Numbered from the stretch's first letter, positions 17,796 to 26,884 are shown. The stretch is 64,000 nucleotides of DNA from Sanguibacter suarezii NBRC 16159 (GCF_001552735.1 NZ_BCRT01000010.1:372001-436000), one strand, 5' to 3'. Translations and numbers: made by a program. The notes: generated from the letters alone by a model not told the origin.

Positions 17796-17827
17796 GGTGC
17801 TGGGTGCGTCATGGCGCGCCCAGCACC
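17796..17827. terminator. Bidirectional hairpin between convergent genes
   Basis: A 13-bp stem (17796-17808 with 17815-17827, one wobble) around TCATGG lies between the plus-strand remnant and the 3' end of metH, 47 bp from the metH stop. Confidence 0.65.
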
Positions 17828-17874
17828 TCGCGCGGGTCCCACCCGCGCCGCGCGCACAGCCACGACCACCCCGC

Positions 17875-20800
17875 TCATACCGAGAAGTACTTTGCCTCGG
17901 GGTGGTGGAAGACCATCGCGTCGGTCGACTGCTCGGGGTGCAGCTGCAGCTCCTCGGAGAGCACGACGCCCACCCGTTCGGCGCGCAGCAGCTCCATGAC
18001 CTTGCGGCGGTCCTCCATGTCCGGGCAGGCGGGGTAGCCCAAGGAGTACCGCGCACCGCGGTAGTCCACCTTGAACATCCCGTCCAGGTCCGCCGGGTCC
18101 TCGGCCGCGTAGCCGAGCTCCTCGCGCATGCGGGAGTGCCAGAACTCCGCGAGGGACTCGGTGAGCTGGACGGACAGACCGTGCAGCTCCATGTACTCGC
18201 GGTACTTATTCGCGGCGAAGAGCTTGGCGGTGTGCGCGTCGACCGTGGCCCCGACGGTCACCAGCTGGAAGCCGACGACGTCGATCTCGCCGGAGTCCTT
18301 GGGCCGGACGAAGTCAGCCAGGCAGAGGTGACGGTCACGGCGCTGGCGGGGGAAGGTGAAGCGCATCCGCTCGGTGCCCACCTCGCCGCCGGAGCCGCCG
18401 TCGGGTCCGTCGTGGTGCAAGATCACCATGTCGTCGCCGTCGGCGACGGCGGGGAAGTAGCCGTAGACGACGGAGGGGTCGAACATGTTCTCAGTCTTGA
18501 TCCGGTCGAGCCACTCGCGCAGGCGCGGGCGACCCTCGGACTCCACGAGCTCGTCGTAGCTCGCGCCGTCCTCGCCGCGGCCCGGCTTGAGACCCCACTG
18601 GCCCATGAACGTGGCGCGCTCATCGAGGAAGGCGGCGTAGTCGGCGAGCTGGATGCCCTTGACGATGCGTGAGCCCCAGAACGGCGGCGTGGGGATGGGG
18701 TTGTCCGCGGCGACGTCCGAGCGGGCAGGAAGGTCCTCGTCGGGGGTCTGGGTGACCGTGACGGCGGCGTGGCGGCGCTTCTTGAGCGGCGGCAGGCCGA
18801 CGGCGTCGGGCGCCTCGCCGCGCGCGATGCGCACGAGCGGTTCCATGAGGCGCAGCCCCTCGAAGGCGTCCTTGGCGTAGCGGACCTCGCCCTCGAAGAC
18901 GTCGGCGAGGTCGTCCTCGACGTAGGTGCGGGTGAGCGCGGCGCCGCCGAGCAGGACCGGCCACCGCGTACCGAAGCCGCGGGCGTTGAGCTCTTCGAGG
19001 TTCTCCTTCATCACCACGGTCGACTTCACCAGGAGCCCGGACATCCCGATGACGTCGGCGTCGTGCTTCTCGGCGGCCTCGATCATCGCGGAGATCGGCT
19101 GCTTGATGCCGATGTTGATGACGGTGTAGCCGTTGTTGGTGAGGATGATGTCGACGAGGTTCTTGCCGATGTCGTGCACGTCCCCGCGCACGGTACCCAG
19201 CACGATCGTGCCCTTGCCGGCCTCGTCGGACTTCTCCATGTGCGGCTCGAGGTGCGCGACGGCGGTCTTCATCGCCTCGGCGCTCTGCAGCACGAAGGGC
19301 AGCTGCATCTCGCCCTTGCCGAAGAGCTCACCGACCACCTTCATGCCCTCGAGCAGGTGGTTGTTGACGATGTCGAGCGGCTTCATGCCCTGGGCCAGCG
19401 CGAGGTCGAGGTCGACGTCCAGGCCCTTGAGCTCGCCGTCGACGATGCGGCGCTCGAGCCGCTCACCGAGGGGGAGGGCGGCCATCTCTGCCGCGCGCTG
19501 GTCCTTGAGCGCCGCGGTGTCCACTCCGGCGAAGAGGTCGAGCAGGCGGGCCAGCGGGTCGTGGGTGAGGTTGCCGTCGGCGTCGTACTCGCGCTTGTCC
19601 CAGACGAGGTCGAGCGCCGCCTGGCGCTGGTCGTCGGGGATCTTGGCGAGCGGGAGGATCTTCGCGGCGTGCACGATCGCGGAGTCCAGCCCGGCCTGGA
19701 CGGCCTCGTGCAGGAACACCGAGTTGAGCACGATGCGGGCGGCCGGGTTGAGCCCGAAGGAGACGTTGGAGACGCCGAGGGTGGTGTGCACGCCGGGGTA
19801 CTTGGCCTTGAGGGCCCGGATCGCCTCGATGGTCTCGATCCCGTCGCGGCGGGTCTCCTCCTGCCCGGTGGCGATCGGGAAGGTGAGGGTGTCGACGATG
19901 ATGTCGGCGACGTCCATGCCCCAGGTGCTCACGAGGTCGTCGATGAGGCGGCTCGCGATGGCGACCTTGGTCTCGGCGGTGCGCGCTTGCCCGTCCTCGT
20001 CGATGGTCAGCGCGATGACCGCCGCGCCGTGCTCCTTGACCAGGGGCATGATCCGCGCGTAGCGCGACGTGGGTCCGTCACCGTCCTCGAAGTTCACCGA
20101 GTTGACGACGGCGCGCCCGCCGATGAGCTCCAGGCCGGCCTGGATGACCTGCGGCTCGGTGGAGTCCATGACGAGCGGCAGCGTGGAGGCGCTGGCCAGG
20201 CGGGAGACGACGGCGCGGGCGTCGGCCACGCCGTCGCGCCCGACGTAGTCGATGCAGACGTCGAGCAGGTGTGCGCCGTCGCGGGTCTGCGCCCGGGCGA
20301 TGGCCACGCACTCGTCCCAGTTCTCAGCCAGCATGGCCTCCCGGAAGGCCTTGGAGCCGTTGGCGTTGGTGCGCTCACCGATGGCCAGGAAGGACGCGTC
20401 CTGGTCGAAGTCGACGTGGGTGTACAGGCTCGCCACGCCCTGCTCAGGGACGGGGGTGCGCTCGGCGACCGGGCGGCCACCGACTCGCTCGACCACCTCG
20501 CGCAGGTGCTCGGGGGTGGTGCCGCAGCACCCGCCGACCAGCCCGAGGCCGAACTCCTGGGCGAACTGCTCGTGGGCGACGCCGAGCTCTGCGGGGGAGA
20601 GCGGGTAGTGCGCGCCGTTCTTTCCCAGCACCGGCAGCCCGGCGTTGGGCATGCAGGTGACCGGGACGGGGGAGTGCTTGGACAGGTGGCGCAGGTGCTC
20701 GCTCATCTCCGCCGGGCCGGTCGCGCAGTTGAGGCCGATCGCGTCGATGCCCAGCGCCGCGAGGGTGGTCAGCGCCGCACCGATCTCGGAGCCCATGAGC

Positions 20801-21405
20801 ATGGTGCCGGTGGTCTCCACCGTGACCTGGACGAAGATCGGCAGCGTGATGCCAGACTCGGTCATGGCCGCCTTGGCGCCGTTGACGGCGGCCTTGGTCT
20901 GCAGCAGGTCCTGGCTGGTCTCGACGAGGATGGCGTCGGCGCCACCGCTGATCAGGCCGGCGGCCTGGGTCGCGAAGGTGCCCTTGAGGTGGGCGTACGT
21001 CGTGTGCCCGAGGCTGGGGAGCTTGGTTCCCGGGCCCATGGAGCCCAGCACCCACCGTGGCTTGTCCGGGGTGGAGTTCTTCTCCGCGCTGCGCCGGGCG
21101 ATCGCGGCGCCAGCCTCGGCCAGCTCGAAGATCCGGTCGTCGATGTCGTAGTCGCCGAGGTTGGACCAGTTGGCGCCGAAGGTGTTCGTCTCCACGCAGT
21201 CCACGCCCACGGCGAAGTAGGCGTCGTGCACGGACTCGATGACGTCGGGGCGCGTGACGTTGAGGATCTCGTTGCAGCCCTCGAGGCCGAGGAAGTCGTC
21301 GAGGGTGAGGTCCGCGGCCTGCAGCATGGTGCCCATCGCGCCGTCGGCGACGACGACGCGGGTGGAGATGGCGTGCTTGAGCGCTGCGGCGCGGGGAGTG
21401 AGCAT
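17875..21405 (-). CDS. metH: Cobalamin-dependent methionine synthase
   Basis: A 1176-aa full-length MetH, close to the roughly 1200 residues of the family. Four modules are visible. The homocysteine-binding domain has the zinc cysteines in LNCATG (C227) and GGCCGTTP (C293, C294). The folate domain starts near FLAIGERTNANGSKAF (about 339-355). The cobalamin domain has the DVHDIG axial-ligand motif (D742, H744, G747) after the MQLPFVLQSAE cap. The reactivation domain has RGARYSLGYPACPD near 1116-1129. It converts homocysteine to methionine with methyltetrahydrofolate. The start MLTPRA fits a -10 TACACT 6 nt upstream; a longer frame exists but is non-conserved. The putative corrinoid ECF operon lies 1.5 kb away. 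No riboswitch is possible in a leaderless mRNA. Confidence 0.97.
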   Translation of the reverse strand: MLTPRAAALKHAISTRVVVADGAMGTMLQAADLTLDDFLGLEGCNEILNVTRPDVIESVHDAYFAVGVDCVETNTFGANWSNLGDYDIDDRIFELAEAGAAIARRSAEKNSTPDKPRWVLGSMGPGTKLPSLGHTTYAHLKGTFATQAAGLISGGADAILVETSQDLLQTKAAVNGAKAAMTESGITLPIFVQVTVETTGTMLMGSEIGAALTTLAALGIDAIGLNCATGPAEMSEHLRHLSKHSPVPVTCMPNAGLPVLGKNGAHYPLSPAELGVAHEQFAQEFGLGLVGGCCGTTPEHLREVVERVGGRPVAERTPVPEQGVASLYTHVDFDQDASFLAIGERTNANGSKAFREAMLAENWDECVAIARAQTRDGAHLLDVCIDYVGRDGVADARAVVSRLASASTLPLVMDSTEPQVIQAGLELIGGRAVVNSVNFEDGDGPTSRYARIMPLVKEHGAAVIALTIDEDGQARTAETKVAIASRLIDDLVSTWGMDVADIIVDTLTFPIATGQEETRRDGIETIEAIRALKAKYPGVHTTLGVSNVSFGLNPAARIVLNSVFLHEAVQAGLDSAIVHAAKILPLAKIPDDQRQAALDLVWDKREYDADGNLTHDPLARLLDLFAGVDTAALKDQRAAEMAALPLGERLERRIVDGELKGLDVDLDLALAQGMKPLDIVNNHLLEGMKVVGELFGKGEMQLPFVLQSAEAMKTAVAHLEPHMEKSDEAGKGTIVLGTVRGDVHDIGKNLVDIILTNNGYTVINIGIKQPISAMIEAAEKHDADVIGMSGLLVKSTVVMKENLEELNARGFGTRWPVLLGGAALTRTYVEDDLADVFEGEVRYAKDAFEGLRLMEPLVRIARGEAPDAVGLPPLKKRRHAAVTVTQTPDEDLPARSDVAADNPIPTPPFWGSRIVKGIQLADYAAFLDERATFMGQWGLKPGRGEDGASYDELVESEGRPRLREWLDRIKTENMFDPSVVYGYFPAVADGDDMVILHHDGPDGGSGGEVGTERMRFTFPRQRRDRHLCLADFVRPKDSGEIDVVGFQLVTVGATVDAHTAKLFAANKYREYMELHGLSVQLTESLAEFWHSRMREELGYAAEDPADLDGMFKVDYRGARYSLGYPACPDMEDRRKVMELLRAERVGVVLSEELQLHPEQSTDAMVFHHPEAKYFSV

Positions 21406-21411
21406 GGGGTC

Positions 21412-21417
21412 AGTGTA
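21412..21417 (-). promoter_or_regulatory. -10 box of metH
   Basis: Minus-strand TACACT, 6 nt before the ATG at 21405, indicating leaderless metH expression. Confidence 0.55.
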
Positions 21418-21522
21418 GGGAGCGGTGAGCGGGCGCGGTGATGCGCCCGCTGGATGGGCACGCACTGGAGCGATGGTCTGTTGATCGCCTTCGCCTCACG
21501 TCGAGCTCGTGCGCGGTGCACC

Positions 21523-21567
21523 TGCTCGCTCGTGAATCCGCTCGCTCGTGCGTGAACCCGCTCGCTG
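21523..21567 (+). repeat. Short direct repeats between metH and the HNH gene
   Basis: The motif GCTCGCTCGTG...AA(T/C)CC occurs twice, followed by a third partial copy. The rest of the 239-bp gap (21406-21644) shows only the metH promoter. Confidence 0.6.
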
Positions 21568-21644
21568 TTGCGGCCGGCACGCAGCTGAAGGGGGTTCGCG
21601 GACTCTGCGGGGTGTTGCGGGAGAGTTCCGGCCTATCAGCTGTC

Positions 21645-23300
21645 TCAAGCCCCGCGTCGTTGTTGAGCAACGTCGTAGGGCTGAGTGTCGCCGCGGCGTG
21701 GATTCTTGGCATCTGGCTGGGTACCTGGGAACGAACGACGAGAGAACGCCAGGCCTGGGGTGCTGACCGCCTGGCTCAGGGTTCGTGCACCGGTGGTTTC
21801 GGCACTGGTCATGTCGCGGGGGAGCCCGGCTGTGGCTCCGGTGCGGCTGACTCGTACGTCGCGGGTGCCTCCTGGTTCGCGGTCGATGGTGAGGTTGTGA
21901 CGATGGACCTCGTGGTGGTGGTAGCTGCACAGGAGGATGCCGTTGTCGATCGAGGTTTCGCCGTGATCTCGGTCCCACCAGTCGATGTGGTGGACCTCGC
22001 ACCAGCGGGCGGGTTGGGTGCAGCCGTGGAACTGGCAGCCGCGGTCGCGGACGATGATGGCTCGGCGTTGTTCGCGGGTGTAGAGGCGGACGGTGCGTCC
22101 GAGGTTGATGGGGACGTCGTCGGCGCTCATCACGATGCGGGTGAGCTCGGCGTCGCACAGGATCCGGGCGACCTCGCTGAGCGGAACCGGGGTGCCGTCC
22201 TCGAAGGTCGCGGGGGTCACCGGCTGCGGTAGACCTGTCGCCAGTCCGGGCAGTGCGCGGTCGGGACCAGCGTCACCGATGGTGGCGGATGCGGATGCGG
22301 ATGCAGGCGCCGTGCCTGCCGTGCCTGCTGTGCTCGCGGTGCGCGCCCTGTTCGCCCTGCCTCCCGTGCTCGCGGTGCCCGCCGCACCCGCACCCGCACC
22401 CGCAGTGGCAGCGGCGGCTCGGCGACGCAGCTCGTGCCGGGCTTGGACGAAGGTCTCTTCGGTCAGGATGACGGACACGTGCGGGCGGACCAGAGCGCCG
22501 TTCTTGAGGGACCCGCCGTTGACGGCCCGGTCGGCCACGTCGACCAGGGCGTCGGCCATCCGTTGGGCGTAGTCGCGGTCGTCACCGTCCGGGGGACGGC
22601 TCATCGCGGCTTCCAATGCCACCTGCACCCGCTGACCGTCTACCACGTCCACGAACCCCTTGATGTGCGTGCCCTGCGCGGTGTGACTGATCGACAGGAA
22701 CCGGCGCCGGCGGATCTCCTCGTGGGAGGCGTCGTGGGCGACGCTATCCCGCCGGGCCCACCACCGGTCTGCGGTCTTGGCGAACGCGTCAGCGCCTTCC
22801 TTCTTCGCCAGGTCCAGCAGCTCCTGGCTCTCGTCGGCGGTCAGCTCGAGCGACCCAGGACGCTCCGCACGAGAACGGACCTTCCCCAAGATCTCCGCGT
22901 GGACGACTGTCACCTGCCCCGAGACCACCGCCTCGGCTGCATCCGGTGACTCTTCCAGCACCGCCGCGACAGCGACCTGAGCTCGCGCCGTCCGCAGCCC
23001 CTCCCCAGACATCTGGCTGCGCCACGCTTCAAAGGACGCGTACCCGGCCCTCTTCCACTGCCCACAGTCTCGCTCGGCGACCAGCAATGCCGCCCGCTCC
23101 GCAGTCAACGCGGCGATCGACCGGTCCAGCTCGACGATGCGCTCGCACCGCACGACCGACTGCACGGCGACCGGCCGCGCCCCCACTGCGCCGCCAGGAA
23201 CCGACCCAGCGGCTGACGCACCTGCTGGGCCCGTGCCCATCTCCTCGGTCCCGACCAGCATCAGGCCGTGCTGGACCGCTGCTCCCACCTGACCCGCCAT
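21645..23300 (-). CDS. DUF222/HNH endonuclease family protein (13E12-type)
   Basis: A 551-aa member of the DUF222-HNH family that is multicopy in actinobacteria. The N-terminal DUF222 helical region has LTAERAALLVAERD and GYASFEAWRSQMSG. A low-complexity Ala/Thr/Gly segment follows (about 325-375, with small DNA repeats such as ggatgc triplets). The C-terminal HNH nuclease (about 423-466) has CQFHGC, CEVHHIDWW, DNGILLCSYHHHEVH, so all zinc and catalytic residues appear present. The first Met with moderate Gly-rich upstream sequence (MAGQVG) is taken as start; the frame is open 52 codons further. The biological role of these proteins is not settled and they may be mobile-like. Confidence 0.85.
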   Translation of the reverse strand: MAGQVGAAVQHGLMLVGTEEMGTGPAGASAAGSVPGGAVGARPVAVQSVVRCERIVELDRSIAALTAERAALLVAERDCGQWKRAGYASFEAWRSQMSGEGLRTARAQVAVAAVLEESPDAAEAVVSGQVTVVHAEILGKVRSRAERPGSLELTADESQELLDLAKKEGADAFAKTADRWWARRDSVAHDASHEEIRRRRFLSISHTAQGTHIKGFVDVVDGQRVQVALEAAMSRPPDGDDRDYAQRMADALVDVADRAVNGGSLKNGALVRPHVSVILTEETFVQARHELRRRAAAATAGAGAGAAGTASTGGRANRARTASTAGTAGTAPASASASATIGDAGPDRALPGLATGLPQPVTPATFEDGTPVPLSEVARILCDAELTRIVMSADDVPINLGRTVRLYTREQRRAIIVRDRGCQFHGCTQPARWCEVHHIDWWDRDHGETSIDNGILLCSYHHHEVHRHNLTIDREPGGTRDVRVSRTGATAGLPRDMTSAETTGARTLSQAVSTPGLAFSRRSFPGTQPDAKNPRRGDTQPYDVAQQRRGA

Positions 23301-23472
23301 GACCCACCACCCGACACCGTCGTCGACCGCCGCTGAAACCTGCCGTGTCCCCGGAGTAGACGGGGCTCCTACCTGATGCCTCGACCCTAGACCGAGCCAC
23401 TGACACAGCCGCCGGCGACGAGCTGGGCCGCCGAACGCCGACACGGATCCAGGCAACCGCGGAGTACCAGCC

Positions 23473-24144
23473 TCACCCGCGGCGCACCACCATCCCGAGC
23501 AGCGCCTCGAGCTCGGCTCGGGTGTGCACCCCGGCGAACACCTCGGTCCCCGGTTCCAGGGCGAGCCCGGCCACCAGTGGCCCGGCGTCCACGGCGTCGA
23601 AGCCTATCGCGTCGATGAAGGTCGCTACAGCCGCCCGAGCACCGGAGTCGTCCCCGGCCACGGCAAGAGCCCGCCGGTCCAGAGCCCCGGGTGGCCTGAA
23701 GTCGGTGTCCAGGTCGTGATAGCCGATGTGGTTGAGCGTCTTGACCAGACGTGCGCCCGGCAGCACGGATGCCACCAGGTGCGAGGACGACGCGACGTCG
23801 GCCAGGGCTGGCATCGCCCCGTCGGTCTCGGCCCAGAGGTTCATCGCGTCGATGACGATCTTCCCGTCGAGCATCGCGGGGTCCAGAGAGGTCACCTTCC
23901 CGAGGGGGATGGCGAGCACGACGACGTCACCGGACGCGGCGGCCTCCGCGGCGGTCACCGCGCGGGCGCCGGGGGCCATGATCGAGGTGATGAGCTCGAT
24001 GTCGGCGGGGTCGCCCGAGGCGGCGACGAGCACCTCGAAGCCTGCGTGCAGCGCCCGGCGGGCGACCGCGGTCCCCACCCGGCCTGCTCCCAGGACGGCG
24101 ATCGTGGCGAGCGGGGTGGCGCCGGTGGGTGCCGCGGGGCTCAT
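23473..24144 (-). CDS. NADPH-dependent F420 reductase-like oxidoreductase (NpdG/Fno family)
   Basis: A 223-aa Rossmann protein. The nucleotide loop is IAVLGAGRVGTAVARRALHAG, followed by VAASGD, VVVLAIPLGKV and VIDAMNLWAETDG, then VKTLNHIGYHDLD. This pattern matches the F420H2:NADP oxidoreductase-like branch. It overlaps the stop of the upstream flavin-dependent oxidoreductase gene (ATGA), so the two are co-translated. Together they suggest a hydride-transfer pathway using F420 or flavin, but the cofactor is not proven. Both belong to the unit controlled from 25250. Confidence 0.82.
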   Translation of the reverse strand: MSPAAPTGATPLATIAVLGAGRVGTAVARRALHAGFEVLVAASGDPADIELITSIMAPGARAVTAAEAAASGDVVVLAIPLGKVTSLDPAMLDGKIVIDAMNLWAETDGAMPALADVASSSHLVASVLPGARLVKTLNHIGYHDLDTDFRPPGALDRRALAVAGDDSGARAAVATFIDAIGFDAVDAGPLVAGLALEPGTEVFAGVHTRAELEALLGMVVRRG

Positions 24145-25187
24145 GCCTGCCTCAGCGCGGCGTCGACCAGTGGCTTGACCTGGGTGCCGAGCAGCTCGAT
24201 GGAAGCCAGGAAGTCCTTCTGCGGTAGGTGCCCGACGTCCATCTGCAGCACCTGGCGGCTGTGGCCGAGGTGGCCGTGCAGCGCGACGATGCGGTCGGCA
24301 ATCTCCTGCGGGGACCCGACGAAGAGGGAGCCGTCACCGGCGGCCTCGCGGTCGTAGGAGCTGCGCGGGGGACCGGAGACTCCTCGGGCGGGGCCGAGGG
24401 AGGACCACATGGTGCTCCACTGCCCCCACCACAGGTCCTTGGCGCCCTGGGACGTCTGCCCGACGAAGCCGGGGTTGGCCACCGCCACGGTGACGTCGGA
24501 GCCGGAGTGGCCCGCCTGGGCGGCGCTGGCACGGTAGAGCTCGGCGAGCGGGCGGAACCTGGAGGCCTGGCCGCCGATAATCCCGTAGACGACGGGCAGG
24601 CCCTGCTGGCCGGCACGGGCGGACGAGGACGGGCTGCCGCCGGTCGCCCGCCACACGGGCAGTCGCCCGGCGTCGGGACGGGGGACGACCTCGGCGTCGG
24701 TCAGCGGGGAGCGGAACTGTCCGCGCCAGGTGATGCGCTCACCGTCGGCCAGGTCGTTGATCTGCATGAGGAGGGCGAGCTTCTCCTCGTAGAGCGCGTC
24801 GTAGTCGGCCAGCTCGTAGCCGAAGAGCGGGAAGGACTCGATCGAGGAGCCGCGCCCGGCAGTGATCTCCGCGCGGCCGCCCGAGAGCGCATCGACCGTG
24901 GCGATCTGCTGGTAGACGCGAATGGGGTCGTCGGTGCTGAGCACGGTGACAGCGGTGCCCAGGCGGATCTGCGCCGTGGTGGCTGCGGCCGCGCCGAGCA
25001 CGGTCGCTCCGGCCGAGGCGGGCATCTCGCGGGTGTGGTGCTCGCCGATGCCGAAGTAGTCGAGCCCGACCTGGTCGGCGAGCTGGATCGCCTCGAGCAG
25101 GTTGCGCATGGCCTGGGCGGTGCTGCCGAGCTTCCCGGTGGACGGGTCGCGCTGGACGTCGCCGAAGCTGTAGACGCCGAGTTCCAC
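24141..25187 (-). CDS. LLM-class flavin/F420-dependent oxidoreductase
   Basis: A 348-aa luciferase-like TIM-barrel monooxygenase. Typical features are LADQVGLDYFGIGEHHTREMP, IRLGTAVTVLSTDDPIRVYQQIATVDALSGGRAEITAGRGSS spread over residues 36-116, and the C-terminal FVGSPQEIADRI. These enzymes use FMNH2 or F420 on varied substrates; the substrate is unknown. It is the first gene of a two-gene minus-strand operon and starts with GTG after AGAGGAA. The divergent neighbour is a MarR regulator, with a shared palindrome over both -35 boxes, so repression by MarR is likely. Confidence 0.9.
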   Translation of the reverse strand: MELGVYSFGDVQRDPSTGKLGSTAQAMRNLLEAIQLADQVGLDYFGIGEHHTREMPASAGATVLGAAAATTAQIRLGTAVTVLSTDDPIRVYQQIATVDALSGGRAEITAGRGSSIESFPLFGYELADYDALYEEKLALLMQINDLADGERITWRGQFRSPLTDAEVVPRPDAGRLPVWRATGGSPSSSARAGQQGLPVVYGIIGGQASRFRPLAELYRASAAQAGHSGSDVTVAVANPGFVGQTSQGAKDLWWGQWSTMWSSLGPARGVSGPPRSSYDREAAGDGSLFVGSPQEIADRIVALHGHLGHSRQVLQMDVGHLPQKDFLASIELLGTQVKPLVDAALRQA

Positions 25188-25249
25188 GGTTCCTCTTCTC
25201 GCTCGTGGTGCCTGCGGTCGAGCCGCGGCGCAGATGTGTTGTTCGACAG

Positions 25250-25278
25250 ATCATATGTAGGTCAGATCGGTTGTGCAA
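25250..25278 (-). promoter_or_regulatory. Promoter of the flavin/F420 oxidoreductase operon
   Basis: On the minus strand TTGCAC (25278-25273), a 17-nt spacer, and TATGAT (25255-25250): a near-consensus housekeeping promoter, leaving a leader of about 55 nt. Confidence 0.72.
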
Positions 25279-25280
25279 CC
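25269..25280. promoter_or_regulatory. Candidate MarR operator
   Basis: GGTTGTGCAACC is an inverted repeat with 5-bp arms that covers the -35 hexamers of both divergent promoters, a position suited to coordinate repression. Confidence 0.5.
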
Positions 25281-25299
25281 ACGTGTCTGTCGCTAGAGT
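25271..25299 (+). promoter_or_regulatory. Promoter of the marR-like gene
   Basis: TTGTGC (25271-25276), 17-nt spacer, TAGAGT (25294-25299), then 7 nt to the ATG at 25307: a leaderless promoter with both boxes visible. Confidence 0.7.
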
Positions 25300-25306
25300 T
25301 CCCACC

Positions 25307-25837
25307 ATGGAGCAAGCGACAACCCGACAGGTCGTGCCGGGTGCAACCGACACCACCGCCAGCGCCGCGGCCGTCGAGGACGACTTCGGTCGACACCTCG
25401 TGATGCTCATGCGCGCCTACCAGGCCACGCTCGGACCGCTCCTGGGGGAGCTCCCGCACGGCACCCGTGGTTACCAGGTGCTGGTCGCCGTCGTCGCCGG
25501 GGACCACCCCAACCAGCTCGCGCTCGCAGCCCACCTGGGGATCGACCGCACCGTCATGACGTACGTCATCGACGACCTCGTCGCCTCGGGTCTGGTGGAA
25601 CGCCAGCAGAACCCCGCGGACCGCCGGGCCCGCCGGGTCGTGGCGACCGAGGCCGGGCGCAGCACCCTCGCCGAGCTCCAGCGCCGCGTGCTCGACGCCG
25701 AGGACGACCTCCTCGGCGCACTCCCTCCCGCTCAGCGCGCGGTGTTCCGCGACCTGCTCCAGACCGTCGCCTGTGGCGTGCGGGACGTCGCCCCCGAGGT
25801 CGACCCGTGCGAGGCTGCCACGTCCATGCTCGACTGA
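25307..25837 (+). CDS. MarR-family transcriptional regulator
   Basis: A 176-aa winged-helix regulator. The recognition part is LALAAHLGIDRTVMTYVIDDLVASGLVERQQNPADRRARRVVATEAG (about residues 70-115), the standard MarR DxRxxR wing. Its gene is transcribed away from the LLM/NpdG operon, and its own promoter shares a palindrome with theirs, so it probably represses both. The ligand is unknown; a substrate or product of the LLM enzyme is the obvious guess. The start is set by the -10 spacing. The upstream in-frame residues are non-conserved. Confidence 0.92.
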   Translation: MEQATTRQVVPGATDTTASAAAVEDDFGRHLVMLMRAYQATLGPLLGELPHGTRGYQVLVAVVAGDHPNQLALAAHLGIDRTVMTYVIDDLVASGLVERQQNPADRRARRVVATEAGRSTLAELQRRVLDAEDDLLGALPPAQRAVFRDLLQTVACGVRDVAPEVDPCEAATSMLD

Positions 25838-25862
25838 GCGGTTGCGCGGCTGAACGTGCCCC

Positions 25863-26876
25863 CTAGGACGTCCTCGCCTTGGACCAGCGACCCGCACGGA
25901 TCGTGGCGCGCCGCTCGCGCGACGAGGCCAGGCGCCGCTTGCGCAGCGAGACCAGCAGGAGCGTATAGGCGGCGACGGACCCGGTGACCCCGCCCCAGAC
26001 AAGCGCCTGCGAGGCGTCGACGGCACCGGGAAAGAGCGTGAGGAACGCCGAAGACGCCGCAGGCCCGGACAGCGGCCCCGGACCGAGATCAGTGGTCACG
26101 GTCCATCCTGCCCCCACGGTGCCCAGGCTCGCCCACAGGACGACGTGCAGCCATGCCTGCGCGGGGGCGAGCAGTGGGCCGCGCTCCCACGGCACGGCGC
26201 GCACAGCCTGAATCGTGCTGACGAACAGCAGGCCGATCAGCACCGGCACCATCGTCATGGCACCGACGACCTGTCCGAGGTCCCCGGTCTCACCGAAGAG
26301 CGGACGGGAGACGACCCAGACGCTCATCGCGAGGTTCACCGGGACCATGAGCGCGAAGACGAGGTTTGCCCAGCGGTGATGCCAGGGGACTCGCACGTCG
26401 GCCGCCGGGCGATCACGGCCGGAGCGACGTCCCCGCAGGCGCGTCGACAGGTCGACGACGAGCGCCAGCCAGGCGATTCCGGCGATCGCGGCGGAGGTCG
26501 TCGAGAGGGCGGCGAGGGGCTCGGTCCACCAGTCGTCGCGGGGCGGAGTGCTCAGGTCGACAGAGATCGGCACCGCCATCCGGGCTGCCCATGCCGTTGC
26601 GGACGCACCGCTCATCAGGACGAGGCCCGCCCAGGTCGCGCAGAACAACGTCCACTGGACGACGGTGAGGCGAGCGTCGTGGTGACCGGCACCTTGGCGC
26701 CGGGCCAGCGCGAGGGGCACGGTCAGCGCCAGCGCGACGCCGCACGACATCATGATCGACATCATGATGAGCTCGGGCACCCACAGGCCCGAGGCGAGGA
26801 CGAACGCGGCGACTGCGAGGTTGACCACGGTGAGAGCAGCGAAGTTCGTACCGTCAGCCGCAGCGCGTGTCGTCAC
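25863..26876 (-). CDS. Polytopic membrane protein, unknown
   Basis: A 337-aa protein with about eight hydrophobic helices (for example LTVVNLAVAAFVLASGLWV, IMMSIMMSCGVALALTVPLAL, MTMVPVLIGLLFVSTIQAV, near the end GVTGSVAAYTLLLVSLRKRR) and a basic C-terminus. No transport or enzyme motif is recognised. The start is the GTG with TATGCT 8 nt upstream; an ATG 10 codons earlier is possible. It converges with the marR gene and lies just after parC on the same strand, but it has its own promoter. Confidence 0.72.
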   Translation of the reverse strand: MTTRAAADGTNFAALTVVNLAVAAFVLASGLWVPELIMMSIMMSCGVALALTVPLALARRQGAGHHDARLTVVQWTLFCATWAGLVLMSGASATAWAARMAVPISVDLSTPPRDDWWTEPLAALSTTSAAIAGIAWLALVVDLSTRLRGRRSGRDRPAADVRVPWHHRWANLVFALMVPVNLAMSVWVVSRPLFGETGDLGQVVGAMTMVPVLIGLLFVSTIQAVRAVPWERGPLLAPAQAWLHVVLWASLGTVGAGWTVTTDLGPGPLSGPAASSAFLTLFPGAVDASQALVWGGVTGSVAAYTLLLVSLRKRRLASSRERRATIRAGRWSKARTS

Positions 26877-26884
26877 GCGACGCG

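Noticed and set aside
18769-21441. Very long plus-strand open frame opposite metH
   Set aside because: Its translation is Val/Asp/Gly/His-rich mirror sequence of metH; third-position GC bias creates it. The same applies to long frames opposite sigA, parE, parC, the Pat-like gene, the methyltransferase, aconitase and dxs.
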